This document shows, piece after piece, positions 41,320 to 51,023 of a stretch of 64,000 nucleotides of DNA (positions within the stretch are counted from its first letter, which is position 1; each line of letters begins with the position of its first letter). The notes beneath the pieces were generated by a model, which did no database searches, was not told where the DNA came from, and saw only the letters and a program-made list of their open reading frames with translations. The stretch is from Eriocheir sinensis (Eukaryota > Arthropoda > Malacostraca > Decapoda > Varunidae). The stretch lies in assembly GCF_024679095.1 (NCBI RefSeq), contig NC_066544.1, positions 2,746,283-2,810,282 on the forward strand, given 5' to 3'. The position numbers were made by a program, and so were the translations under genes.

Positions 41320-41807
41320 TATGTCTGATTCAGCCTTCCAGCAACTCTTTATTACGGTTTAAAAGCTTTGTGAGACTGTACAGGTCTACGCTTGCTGGTC
41401 TGAGCATGCACCGTTCATGAGAGACCAGAGTTTGTAAACAATTTTTGACGGTGGGGACGCCAAATAACACAACACCGGTTCAGGCATTTCTAGTATTACT
41501 GTCCATATGTACGTGTCAACGTGTGGTTTTAAGGTTCTGTAAGGTTCCTAAAATACAGATAATGAAAATTTGAATTCATCGATGTTGTTCTATCTGAAAT
41601 ATCAATATAGTATCGTTTTCGCCTATCGGACTTATCGCTAGCTAGTATCGGAATTGTGGATTTATATCGGGTATCGGTTATCGGTTATCGCCTATATTTG
41701 TGTTTCTAGTTAACGAATATCGGTTATCGCCGTTAAGGTTTTTCATTATCAGTTATCGGTTATCGGGAATAAGGTTTTCTGTTATCGTGCCCAGCTATGC
41801 TGAAGAG

Positions 41808-42848
41808 ACTCGCCGCGCCTCCTGTTGCGGGTTCTGAACCTAACCCTGAAGAGCTCGTTCTGGTGCTTGGTCCCATATCGTTGCTCCAGCGCCTGTGCCA
41901 GCCCGCTGTAGCTGCCCTTTGTCGCATTGTCGAGCTGAGCAAGGACCTCCAGCGCCGCCCCTTTCAGGCTAGTGGCCAGCTGTACCGCGCACTCTTGGTC
42001 ATCCCATCCGTTCCGAGCTGCCAGCAGCTCAAACTGAGCGCGGTAAGCCTCCCAGGAGACCTTGCCATCAAACTCCTGAGGCTTCTTTCTAACAGGCGAA
42101 CCCAGCAGACTCATGGGGCTGGCGGAACTTCTTGCGGGGATAAACTCAGGCGAAACAGGGCTCAAACTACCCCGGACTTGCGTAGGAGAAGCATCTTGGG
42201 TACAACTAGCCCCTGCAGGCACTGGCTGTCCGTTTCCAGCCAAGCAGTCTTCAAGGGCCTTCACTCTGTCACTTCTAATATTTCTTTGTGTGTCGTCTCC
42301 CGTACCACCTCCATCTCTTGTTGAAGATTTGTGTGTTCTTTCTCCACTTCTATCAGGCGTTGTCCCAAGTTCGTGGTCACATCAGTCATTTCTCTTCGCA
42401 CTGATTCACTTCCATCTTGTACTGCTCGTAGCTGTAGCTGTAATCCCGTGAAGCGATCTTCTAGCTGTTCTTTGAGTTCTTGGAGTGTTCCTTCTTGTTG
42501 TTGCTGTGCTCTTTCTTGTTGTTCTTTGAGTTCTTGGAGTGTTCCTTCTTGTTGTTGCTGTGCTCTTTCTTGTTGTTCTTTGAGTTCTTGGAGTGTTCCT
42601 TCTTGTTGTTGCTGTGCTCTTTCTTGTTGTTCTTTGAGTTCTTGGAGTGTTCCTTCTTGTTGTTGCTGTGCTCTTTCTTGTTGTTCTTTGAGTTCTTGGT
42701 GTGCTTTTTCTTGTTGTTGCTGTGCTTTTTCTTGTTGTTCTTTGAGTTCTTGGAGTGCTCTTTCTTGTTTCTCCCCCTGTAGTCTCAAGGCTTCCAAAAG
42801 TTCAGTCAACATGTCGTCCCTCTGGGCAGCTTGGGAACGAGTCTCCAT
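41808..42848 (-). pseudogene. gag: gypsy-2 Gag, truncated before the zinc knuckles
   Basis: The first minus-strand frame (42848-42261, start METRSQAAQRDDMLTELLEA) is a long coiled coil built from an 18-residue repeat (LKEQQERAQQQQEGTLQE). After a one-base shift at about 42262 the capsid core follows: KKPQEFDGKVSWEAYRAQFE, SLKGAALEVLAQLD and ELFRVRFRTRNRRRGESLQ. This aligns with gypsy-1 Gag (RRPQEFDGSVSWEAYKTQFE). The sequence then jumps to protease at the hAT-like insertion site. The remaining capsid, zinc knuckles and protease active site are missing, so there was a deletion here too. Confidence 0.85.
42470..42770. repeat. 54-bp tandem repeat inside gypsy-2 gag
   Basis: About five copies of a unit beginning TTCTTGGAGTGTTCCTTCTT (plus strand) keep the gag frame and encode 18 residues each. 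Confidence 0.93.
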
Positions 42849-42869
42849 GGCGAAAAAAACAAATGGCTA

Positions 42870-42884
42870 CACTCCTGACGCCAA
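42870..42884 (-). other. gypsy-2 primer-binding site (tRNA-Leu-like)
   Basis: On the minus strand TTGGCGTCAGGAGTG follows the 5' LTR end (CATAACA). It is close to the gypsy-1 site TGGTGTCAGGTGTC. Confidence 0.6.
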
Positions 42885-43285
42885 TGTTATGCCGGACGTG
42901 TTACTTGGGTTCCGTGTCACCGTCATTAGACTCCGTGGGAGGGAGATATGTAAACACTTTACACAGTTTCTGTAGTTTAATATTCTTCCATAGTGGTACA
43001 CTTCACTCGGACTCTTCACTTACCATTAGCTTACTATGACTGGGACTGGGACTCTTTTGCCCTCTTTTCCTATATATATCCAGAATAGTACAGTCTAGAA
43101 TGTTACAGTATATTTTAGATCATACAAGAACATGTAGCAAAAATATATGCGAGTTGGCAACACTTCCCGCCTGGCGCCTGGCCGCGCCCCGCGGGGCGCG
43201 GACGAGGCTTTGCTCCCCGCCCCCCTGTTCGTTCTTCCCGGAGCCTTCTAGAGGCCCATAAACGCCGGGGGAAGCTTCCAGCACA
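42885..43285 (-). repeat. gypsy-2 5' LTR (intact)
   Basis: 401 bp, TGTTATGCC...CCAGCACA on the plus strand. Pairs with the split LTR at 25297-25394 and 34802-35104. Confidence 0.9.
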
Positions 43286-43290
43286 ACAGC

Positions 43291-44059
43291 TGTTTTTCCT
43301 AAAACAAAAGTGAAGCGGTGTGACGTCAATGCAACCCCTCTATACCTACTTTCAAGTAGAAATAAATGTTGATTAATTTCTGTCAGTCATATTATGTTTT
43401 AGTATAGTTATTCTTACACCGAAAACAAAAATGCATTCACATTAAATTCACACTTCACCCTTCTCCCTTACCTCACCTATAATAGATGAATGAGATGAAT
43501 TTGAGAGTTGCTCAGTTGATACAAATACGGCTGGAGATTTAAATGTTATAGTTAAGGGGGTACGCGACACCTGGGGGTGGGGTTGTCAAAATATAGCATT
43601 TTGCAAAACTAGGTTAAAAACGTTCTTATACCATCTATAAATAATCCCCGAGCAATGTTTTCCTCGCAGCGCAAATTTTACATGTCTGGCGCGGGTTTAA
43701 ATGGACCGAGTTAAAGGTCCTTATATTTTTAAATTGATCATATCTCCGTTCGATAAATTTTGTCTTTTTTAATCGCAGAAAATCTAAAATCAATTCGATT
43801 TAAGTGAAAAGTTCAGGGAATGTTGATTGTACAAGTAGCTAGGGACCTATGACTAGATATTGTTGATAGGGTAAAGGAGATAGGAGTATTAAGAGGAAAA
43901 AGTGACAAAAAACACGATTTTACGCGATGTTCGACGAACATAATGAAAAGAAATACCATTATGCCTTTCTATATGGGAAACTTTCAGAATATTTTCCATA
44001 GGGCTCTAGGCATACCTAAAGACTATTCACAGCCAAAAAATGAAAGTGCTTGAATGTAT
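43291..44059. other. Unassigned AT-rich region
   Basis: The first 60 bp belong to the gypsy-2 target site (GTGACGTCAATGCAACCCCT). The rest shows no coding or repeat homology that I recognise. Confidence 0.5.
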
Positions 44060-44268
44060 TGTTAAGCCGGACGTATTACTTGGGTTGTGTCGCCGTCAAA
44101 GGACTCCGTGGGAGGGAGATATATAAAGACCTTGCACAGCTTCAGCAGTTTAATATTCTTCCTTAGTAGTACAATTATTCACTCTTGACTGGCCACTAGC
44201 ACAACACTATCCCCCCCTCTTAATTGTGATCGTCCCGATCACACACTTAACTATATACAAACATAAGA
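44060..44268 (-). mobile_element. gypsy-2 family 3' LTR fragment
   Basis: TGTTAAGCCGGACGTATTAC opens a diverged LTR that lacks most of its middle and ends CTAGCACA (about 44204). The family polypurine tract and ACTATATACAAACATAAGAG follow. The element is cut off at the foldback. Confidence 0.82.
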
Positions 44269-44805
44269 GTGATGCGTCGAAAACCAGCTGAGTACTAAGG
44301 AGTTGAAGGGAAATAAGTGCAAGAAAATATGTATTCCCTACTTCATTTAACTCTGATTTTCGTATGTGTAATTTTACATTATGGTTACAATTTTATGCTC
44401 GTGTGATGCAGAATTTTCTCAGGAAGATGATGGTGGTCTCAGTTTTTCGTAAAAATGAATGTTGGGGTCAGGAAACAGGGTGAGAGTGAGGTGTGTGAAG
44501 TCGTCGGTTTGGGCAGACGACGAGGATGGGGCGGGGCTTAATTAGGCTCGAGGAAGGGGCGGAGCTTATCGAGACGCCAGCCAATCATCGTCCAGGATGA
44601 GATGCCGTGAACATTTCTATTTATATTTTTTATTCACCGACAATTGCTTCATAGGGTATATAACAAAAAATCCACATCTTATTTTATTTTATTGTAGTAG
44701 TTTATAACAAAAAAAACATCCGAGAGGTCCTAATTAAAAAGCTCATTTCAAAATTTGGCTCTTCACGTTCTATGAGAGTGACGATACCTCTCTATACTTG
44801 CCTTG
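44269..44805. mobile_element. Second, incomplete copy of the CAAGGCAAGTATAGA foldback
   Basis: Matches one arm plus the centre of the element at 32907-33805 (AACCAGCTGAGTACTAAGG, GCGGGGCTTAATTAGG, CGTTCTATGAGAGTGACG) and ends CTATACTTGCCTTG. The following GTGCCAGC would be its target duplication. The left terminus is lost. Some interior segments here are less damaged than in copy 1. Confidence 0.8.
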
Positions 44806-46305
44806 GTGCCAGCAGGCTGGACGAAAGCCATCATCGTCCCAGTTTACAAGGGGAAGGGCAGGAGAGCGGAATGTGGGAGCCATAGAGGTATAAGTATCCT
44901 GAGTATACCCGGAAAGGTATATGGAAAAGTCATAATAGAGAGGGTGCAAAGACTTACAGAAGAGAAAATCAGTGAAGAACAAGGAGGCTTCAGGAAGGGA
45001 AGGGGATGTGTGGATCAAATATTTGCCTTCAGGATGGTAGTAGAAAAAATAATAGCAAAAGGAAAGAAACTATACGCTGCCTTCATGGATTTGGTCATTT
45101 GGAAAAAGCTTATGACAGAGTCGATTGGATTGCATTGTGGGATGTATTAAAGATTTATGGTGTGGGAGGAAAACTGCTTAGTGCAATAAAGTCTTTCTGT
45201 GAGGATGCATCTGCATGTGTCAAAATTACTGGAGAAACAAGTGAACATTTTGAGATAAAAGTGGGCTTAAGACAAGGGTGCATCATGTCACCATGGTTAT
45301 TCAATATTTATATGGATGGTGTTATTAGAGAAATTAAGGGCAAAGTTGGAGAAGTTGGAGTAAGACTGTTCGATGAGGGAAGGAAGTGTGTACTGAATTC
45401 GATACTGTTTGCTGATGACAGGGTGCTCATTGCTGAAAATGAAAGTGATCTACAAAATTTGGTCAGTGTTTTTGATAGTGTCTGTAACAGGAGAAAGCTG
45501 AAAGTAAATGTCAACAAAAGTAAAGTGATGGTTTGTGAGCGAAGTAGAAGTGAGGTTGTAGATTTTGTATGCCCATATAGAGTGGGAATTGAATGTGAAA
45601 AAGAATGCAAAATAATTTTGAATGGTGAAGAAATGGAAGAGGTCAATGAGTTTAAGTACCTTGGATCAGTTATGTGTAAGCATGGTGGTACGGAGGGAGA
45701 TATAAGAGAAAGGGCATTGCAAGGAAGAAGGGTGGTAGGGTCTTTGGGACGAATCATGAATGGCAGAAGTGTGAGCATGGAGGTAAAGAGGGATTTGAGA
45801 AATACAATAATAGTACCAACCCTCACATATGCAAGTGAAACGTGGGCCTGGAATGAAAGTCAGAGGTCTAGAGTGCAGGCAGTGGAAATGAGTTATTTGA
45901 GGAGTGCTTGCTGTGGGTGAGTAGAATGGATGGAATGAGTAATGAAAGTGTGTACGAGCGTTTTGGAATGTGTCACGGGGGTGAAGGGAAGAAGTGTGGA
46001 GTGGTGGAAGAAGTGAAGCGACAGACTTTAAAGTGGTTTGGCCACATGGAGCGAATGGAGGAGTGAGGAGAGTAAGTTGACCAGTGAGTGAGATAGAGGG
46101 AGGTAATGCTAGAGGACGACCTCCAGTGAAATGGAGAGATAGGGTGCAAGAGTACGTTATGGAGAGGGGGGAAAGATCTTTGAGAAACTTTGAGCAGGCA
46201 AGGAGGGAGTGTCTGGATAGAGAAAGTTGGAAGCTCTTCTGCTGCGGCCATCCTTTGGTGGGAACTCCTAGGAGCAGGCGTCGATGAAATGATGATGATG
46301 ATGAA
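44806..46305 (+). mobile_element. RTE-type LINE, 3' two-thirds
   Basis: Frames 44803-45150 and 45006-45920 give RT: VPAGWTKAIIVPVYKGKGR, GISILSIPGKVYGKVIIERV, EEQGGFRKGRGCVDQIFAFR, a one-base shift inside motif A (FMDL / KAYDRVDW), VGLRQGCIMSPWLFNIYMDG and SILFADDRVLIAENESDL. Then come the thumb (FKYLGSVMCKHG) and C-terminus (TYASETWAWNESQRSR, later LKWFGHMERM and GRPPVKWRDRVQEY). It ends GTCGATGAAATGATGATGATGATGA, the ATG-repeat tail typical of RTE. The catalytic box reads FADDR. It is dead through shifts and stops. Confidence 0.88.
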
Positions 46306-46540
46306 AATCCGGGAGCTGTTGCAAAGGCATATCCCGGGCCTCTCGCGCCAAAAGTTTGCCCGCACTGCTGAAGGCCACACACTCTCACACACACAACAAA
46401 CATGCCACCCGCACCACAGGAAGATGGGGAAGTGTATTCAGAAGTTCTTTCCATGTATTACAAGAGGATTTTTCCCTACAAACAGTTCTTCAAGTGGCTG
46501 TCCTACGGCGAAGGTGAGATAAACCATGTGTAACAAATGC
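46306..46540. other. Unassigned spacer
   Basis: Contains GGGAGCTGTTGCAAAGGCAT, also seen diverged at 59334. Otherwise nothing recognised. Confidence 0.45.
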
Positions 46541-47000
46541 ATCCTTATTCTTCTTCTTCGTGGGTGTTTTATGGTGCTAGTTAGGCTGTGGGCCCACAGC
46601 CTCTAGAGCCCCGTCAGTGGTAGTTGTTATCAGGAGTCGTTTATTGTGTTGGCCGTCCTGTCACCAGGGCGGGAGTTAGATCCTGTCGAGTTGCCCCGAC
46701 TTCTGCAGGAAGGTTTGCGTGCACTTGAGGGCGTGGAAGGCAGTGTTGGGGCTGAGGGCGTCGCTGCCCAGCAGGTCCTCTAGGGTTGGCCTGTGAATAC
46801 AGAGACTGGTCAAGGATGCTTTGAGGGTGGTGCGGAGGGAGTGGAATCTTGGGCAGTGGAGGAGGAGGTGTTCTGGTGTGTCAGGTTGTGTGGGGCACCA
46901 TGGGCAGTGTGGGTCTTGGACTATGTTCAGTCTGTGCAGGTGGGCGTTGAGGCGGGTGTGTCCAATCCTTATGAGCTCAACTATTCATGGGGGTGAGCAG
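46541..47000 (-). pseudogene. Jockey/R1-like LINE C-terminal zinc-finger fragment
   Basis: The minus strand reads IRIGHTRLNAHLHRLNIVQD, PHCPWCPTQPDTPEHLLLHC (a Cys-X2-Cys ... His ... Cys knuckle typical of LINE ends), PRFHSLRTTLKASLTSLC and LQKSGQLDRI. The tail GTTAGGCTGTGGGCC also appears at 61455. No RT core remains. Confidence 0.75.
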
Positions 47001-47216
47001 CAAGTACTATTGGCCCCACACTAAAGCCTATTGTTCCAGAAATTATTATACTGGTGGGTTAACTGCTGCCTCTGTGATAAAAGCTTGGATGTTAGCCCTA
47101 TACAGGAGGACCGTGGGTACCACCACATCTGTTCTTACATTTTTCACCTAAATCCTTATGCATCGTGTAGTGCTGCTGGCATTGTTATAGAAACACACCC
47201 GTCTCTGTAGGACACC

Positions 47217-48115
47217 TTGGTGCTGTACAAAGTACTTACTGTACATAAAAAGCGCTGTCATATACAGAATGAAAAAAGAACTGATTGTGACCACAATTTT
47301 ACAAAGGCCTTTGATTCAATAGACAGAAAAACACTTATCATATCACTGATGAATTACAAAGTCCACCCAAAAATTATTAATCTTTTAGCAAATATATATA
47401 CAGATGACCTCACAGATAATATTTACTAAACCTTAACCACCTCTGGCAAAGTTAATACTTATATACACCATGGCTTTCTTTTTGGTCCCTGAATGCAGTG
47501 CAATAACAAGTGACTTCCGGAAAGGAGGAAATCCAATTCAGGGACTATCTATTGTTGAAAATAGGGGATAATAATTAACGAAAGCGTCGCCTCCTTTGGC
47601 GACGGCTGCCATGGCAACGGTGCTGCCGGTGTTGCAAGAAATACCTCACAGAAATAAGTTGCATATTCGTGAGGGGGGGTCAAGAGGGGTGAAGCTCCCC
47701 TGTTAGCTGTTAGGTTGTAAAGTTCAGTTGGAATAGTTTAAATATGCTCCTCCACCCTAAACCCTCTGTGAGCTATTTTGTGGCTGCGGTGGCAGCACCG
47801 ACGCCATGGCGGCCGCCACCAGAGTAGGCGACGGCTTCATGAATTATTATCCCCTATTTTCAACAATAAATAATCCCTGAATTGAATTCTTTCTCCTGTC
47901 TGGAAGTCACTTGTCACTGCACTGCATTCAGGGACCAAAAAGAAATCCATGATGTAAGTATTAACTTTGCCAGAGGTGCCTAAGTTTTCGTAAGTTTTCC
48001 CCAACCTCACTAATATATTTCTAAATGGAAGTAAACAGATAACAATAAATATAACAAATGGCATAAGGCAAGGATGCAATGCCTCAACGTTCCTGTTTAT
48101 AATTTTAAACTGTGA
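47217..48115 (+). mobile_element. LINE RT fragment split by a foldback element
   Basis: Before the insertion: NFTKAFDSIDRKTLIISLMN and HPKIINLLANIYTDDLTD (47280-47420). After it: FLNGSKQITINITNGIRQGC and NASTFLFIIL (48010-48105). Joined in order, these are motif A to the GIRQGC block of one LINE of the same broad type as 48960-56040. No YADD region follows. Confidence 0.78.
47430..48000. mobile_element. Long-TIR foldback element
   Basis: The arms share CACCTCTGGCAAAGTTAATA, TTTCTTTTTGGTCCCTGAAT, TTGTTGAAAATAGGGG and AAGCCGTCGCC-like blocks in inverted orientation (47430-47580 against 47830-47985). The centre contains a copy of the GTGTTGC(A/G)AGAAATA repeat. It inserted between two LINE codons near TAATATTT (left) and TAATATATTT (right). 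The exact right end and superfamily are uncertain. Confidence 0.75.
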
Positions 48116-48274
48116 AAGGTAAATATGGAAATTCACTACGCTCCTCCAATATTGACCCCACGAGAATAATAACCTTTCCAAGGTCTCACATACTGTTGTA
48201 CTTCTCTAGTTTTACCGGTGCATCATACATGTGGGGCGGGGGTCCGGGGGGGCTGTGCCCCCCCAGGTTCAGGT

Positions 48275-48502
48275 TCAGGTAGATTGCGGAAGTCTTGCCT
48301 TTGAATCAGCACTTCCTGATGTGGTCTTGCGGTCTGGGTCTTGTATCTGATTTAGCTTCACTATATTGATTTTATCTTTTTCTCTCGTATTTCCTTCCCA
48401 GAATTTATAAATCGTTCTTTTACTTTGTTCAATCACTTGCTCATCAAAAAGGAGTCTTCCAATTATATTTTCTTCGTCCTTGTCATAGGGTCGTTGCAAC
48501 AT
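48275..48502 (-). pseudogene. LINE C-terminal fragment
   Basis: A 75-codon minus-strand frame, YDKDEENIIGRLLFDEQVIE then YKFWEGNTREKD, resembles the extreme C-terminus of the LINE type at 48960-56040. It is short, and identified by composition and context more than by strong motifs. Confidence 0.45.
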
Positions 48503-48959
48503 AAAAAAAAATTCCCCCGTTCTTCCCTCTAAGCATCACACTGCAGCAGAAAGTGGTTCAAATCTTCTTTAACCTGAGAATGTCGGCAGACCCTTTTCAG
48601 GGCTTTCACGAGTTGTGGCTGTGGTACGGTGGACCCTAAAAAGGGCTCGCCATAAAACCCCTAATTCGAGCTAATTGTAGGCGGTGGTGGCATAGCGCAA
48701 CCCACCATGAATGCTCTGGGTCATTGTGGTGGGTGAGTGATATTGAGGTGGGCTTTTTTGTCATAAGTGGTGCTGTAAGGTCATGGCATACTTGGCTTGA
48801 TGCCAAGCGTCACGAGACTATTTATTTTGTAACAAACACCACCCAAAAAGAATGGAGTTTGAGTAAAAGTAATTATTTTTAACGGCTTTATGGATGAGAG
48901 ATTAGTACTCTGATGTACGTTCCTTGCTGTTTTCTTAGTCTTAAAATGCAGTGTAATTT
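48503..48959. other. Unassigned spacer
   Basis: No gene or clear repeat seen, apart from short tails probably derived from LINE 3' ends. Confidence 0.45.
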
Positions 48960-48968
48960 TGTCGTTTC

Positions 48969-49443
48969 TCAGCCACTTCTTGGCTTTCCCATAGCCGAAG
49001 CCCTCGGGTTAACAGTTTCACACATTACACAGGTTGTTGGCTCATTCTTAAATCTTTTTCTATCCCCAAGGTTCAGATTATTTGTATGGCATTTAAACAT
49101 AATGATCGACTCTTCACTGTTGTCATATATTTCCTCTTGCCCTCCAATTTCTTTTCTCCATTCTCTATACAGCTTTAAACTTTCCTTTTCTTGCAAGGTG
49201 CTTTTCCACTTTTCTGTGTCCCATTTTTTCACTTTTTCACCAACTTTAGCATTACTTACTGCAGTTCCCCTGATCCCCACTAATTTTCTGTTCTCCAACA
49301 AACCCTTTATACATTTATTCTTCCTCTTTTTCCAATCTCATTTCTTCAACCACCCTCTCTAGGAGGTTGTTACTTTCCCCTCTCAATATGTGCTGCAAGT
49401 ATTTCAGTTGCCCCTCCATTATCCTTCTCTTCATGCTGGAAAT
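48969..49443 (-). pseudogene. LINE C-terminal domain
   Basis: Minus-strand frame 49301-48969 (ENRKLVGIRGTAVSNAKVGE, KVKKWDTEKWKSTLQEKESL, IYDNSEESIIMFKCHTNNLN) ending in a Cys-containing CVMCETVNP block, the likely remnant of the terminal zinc knuckle. Preceded by SMKRRIMEGQLKYLQHILRG in another frame. Confidence 0.7.
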
Positions 49444-50543
49444 TCATATTTCCCCACTTAACGCCGCTTCTTGTGTGTAGCTAGGTGCTCCCAGTATTTT
49501 CCGTCCTACACTGTTTTCTATTCTTTGCAGTTTTTGTATTTCTTCTTTGTTAAAATCAATCACATTTGCACCATATAAGATTCCTGGTAGGGCTATACTT
49601 TTCCAATACACCTTTCCTATTGTTAATCTTGCACAGCTTCTAGCAATTACGGAGTATGTTAGGTTGGCCATTTTTTCCGCTTTTTCCTGCATTATTTGTT
49701 TTTGCTCTTTGAATAAGTTTCTGCTGTCATTAACAGTTACTCCTAGGTATTTCAATTTGTTGCTAACCTTTATACCTTCTATTTCATTAGGTTTTTCTTT
49801 CATATTAAATATAATATTATTGCTTTTTTGCTTATTCATTTCTAGGCCACATTCTCTCCCTGATGCCAGTACTTGTTCTATCACCTCTTTTGCATCTTCT
49901 ACACTACTTACAAGTAACATTTCATCGTCTGCAAAGAGGAGTGATGTTATGTTAAAGTTCTCGTCTCTGTACCCTTTGTTCAGCTTCTCCAACTGATGCA
50001 TAATTTTATGTGACTAATTTGAACAATGTTGTTGAACCCGTGCATCCCTATCTTATTCCGCTGCTGACTTCTATCGTTAGCTTTTCTTTTTCATCTAGCC
50101 TGACTTTAGTTAGGTCCCCATTGTACAATAGCTTTCTCATTTATGTTATATTCCATTAGCATTTTTACCATTGAGTCCCTCTTTATGCTATCAAATGCTT
50201 TTGCAAAGTCAATTGATATTACTATTAGTGGCTTTTTATTCTTAAATGACTTTTCTACACAATGTCTCAAAATAAGAATATTGTTCACCATTCTTGCACC
50301 AGCCGTAAATCCTGCCTGATTTTCTTTTCCCCAGTGATTTTTATTAACTTGTTCTTCAATACCCATCCTTATTACAGCCATTAGTAGCTTGTATCCTATG
50401 TTTGTCAGAGCTATTGGTCGATATTCATTTACTTTTGGTTTTCTTACTTTGGGGATCATGACTGTTTCACTCTCCTTCCACTCCTCTGGTATTTCCCCTG
50501 TCTGTAGTGCATGTTTGAATGTTTCTTCTAGAGTTTCCAACAA
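49444..50543 (-). pseudogene. LINE reverse transcriptase
   Basis: Two frames. 50543-50106: TGEIPEEWKESETVMIPKVR, VNEYRPIALTNIGYKLLMAV, ENQAGFTAGARMVNNILILR and VISIDFAKAFDSIKRDS (motif A). 50001-49444: TSLLFADDEMLLVSSVEDAK (active site FADD), SNKLKYLGVTVND, then LTIGKVYWKSIALPGILYGA. The segment between, with the usual GVRQGC block, is damaged (about 50010-50105). Confidence 0.85.
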
Positions 50544-51023
50544 TGTCCTGTCTTCTAAGAGTACTTTATAAAACTCCGGTTTTACTCCATCAGGGCCTGC
50601 AGCTTTTTTATTCTTTAGTTTAATTAAGCACCTTTTAACTCTCCAGTTATAATTTCATCTTCTAGGTATGTCACTCTCTCCCCTGAAATTGTCTCCCCCT
50701 CACCATCTCAAGTTTAGTATTCTCCCTCTTTTTTACATACTTCTCCCTAGTCCTGTCATTCCACACCTTGTTAATGTTGTTTTGGTGCTTCTCGTATATA
50801 TCTCTCCAGTATGTCTCAACCTGTGATCTTACTTCTTCTCTTTCCAGTTTTCTGTTGTCCCTGCTATACACATTATCTATCAACTTTTCTGTCTCCTTTT
50901 CTTTGTCTCCCTGTAACATCCTTATATACTTCCAAGTGTTCTTGCCGTTACTTTTGTCCTCTTTTATTTCCTTTGCTTTCTTTTCATCACTTATTCTCAT
51001 CTCCTTTTTAACTAATAATTGTA

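Larger units (their letters stand above)
39255..41799. mobile_element. hAT-like foldback element, CATAGCTGGGC ends, hosting a Tc1 element
   Basis: The 8-bp duplication CTGAAGAG lies at 39247-39254 and 41800-41807. Both ends read CATAGCTGGGC inward, followed by many TATCG words. The left arm (39255-39838) and right arm (41320-41799) are inverted relatives: GACCTGTACAGTCTCACA, GAGTTGCTGGAA and GTTTACAAAC occur inverted in the other arm. The dyad centre is the TA where a hairpin MITE and a Tc1 element now sit. It has no transposase of its own. Confidence 0.88.
25292..43290 (-). mobile_element. gypsy-2: Ty3/gypsy LTR retrotransposon, older, multiply interrupted
   Basis: Outer LTRs lie at 25297-35104 (split by gypsy-1) and 42885-43285. 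Flanks ACAGT (25292-25296) and ACAGC (43286-43290) fit a 5-bp duplication with one change. On the minus strand the order is 5' LTR, tRNA-Leu-like primer site, gag, protease, RT, RNase H, integrase, acidic tail, polypurine tract, 3' LTR. Net of insertions it is about 5.6 kb. It is dead: frameshifts, a stop before HIVSE, loss of the gag zinc knuckles, and CR1, hAT-like and gypsy-1 insertions. The LTR copies differ at about a dozen places by eye. Confidence 0.88.

Noticed and set aside
42331..42975. 214-codon plus-strand frame rich in Cys and Ser
   Set aside because: Antisense shadow of the gypsy-2 gag tandem repeat.
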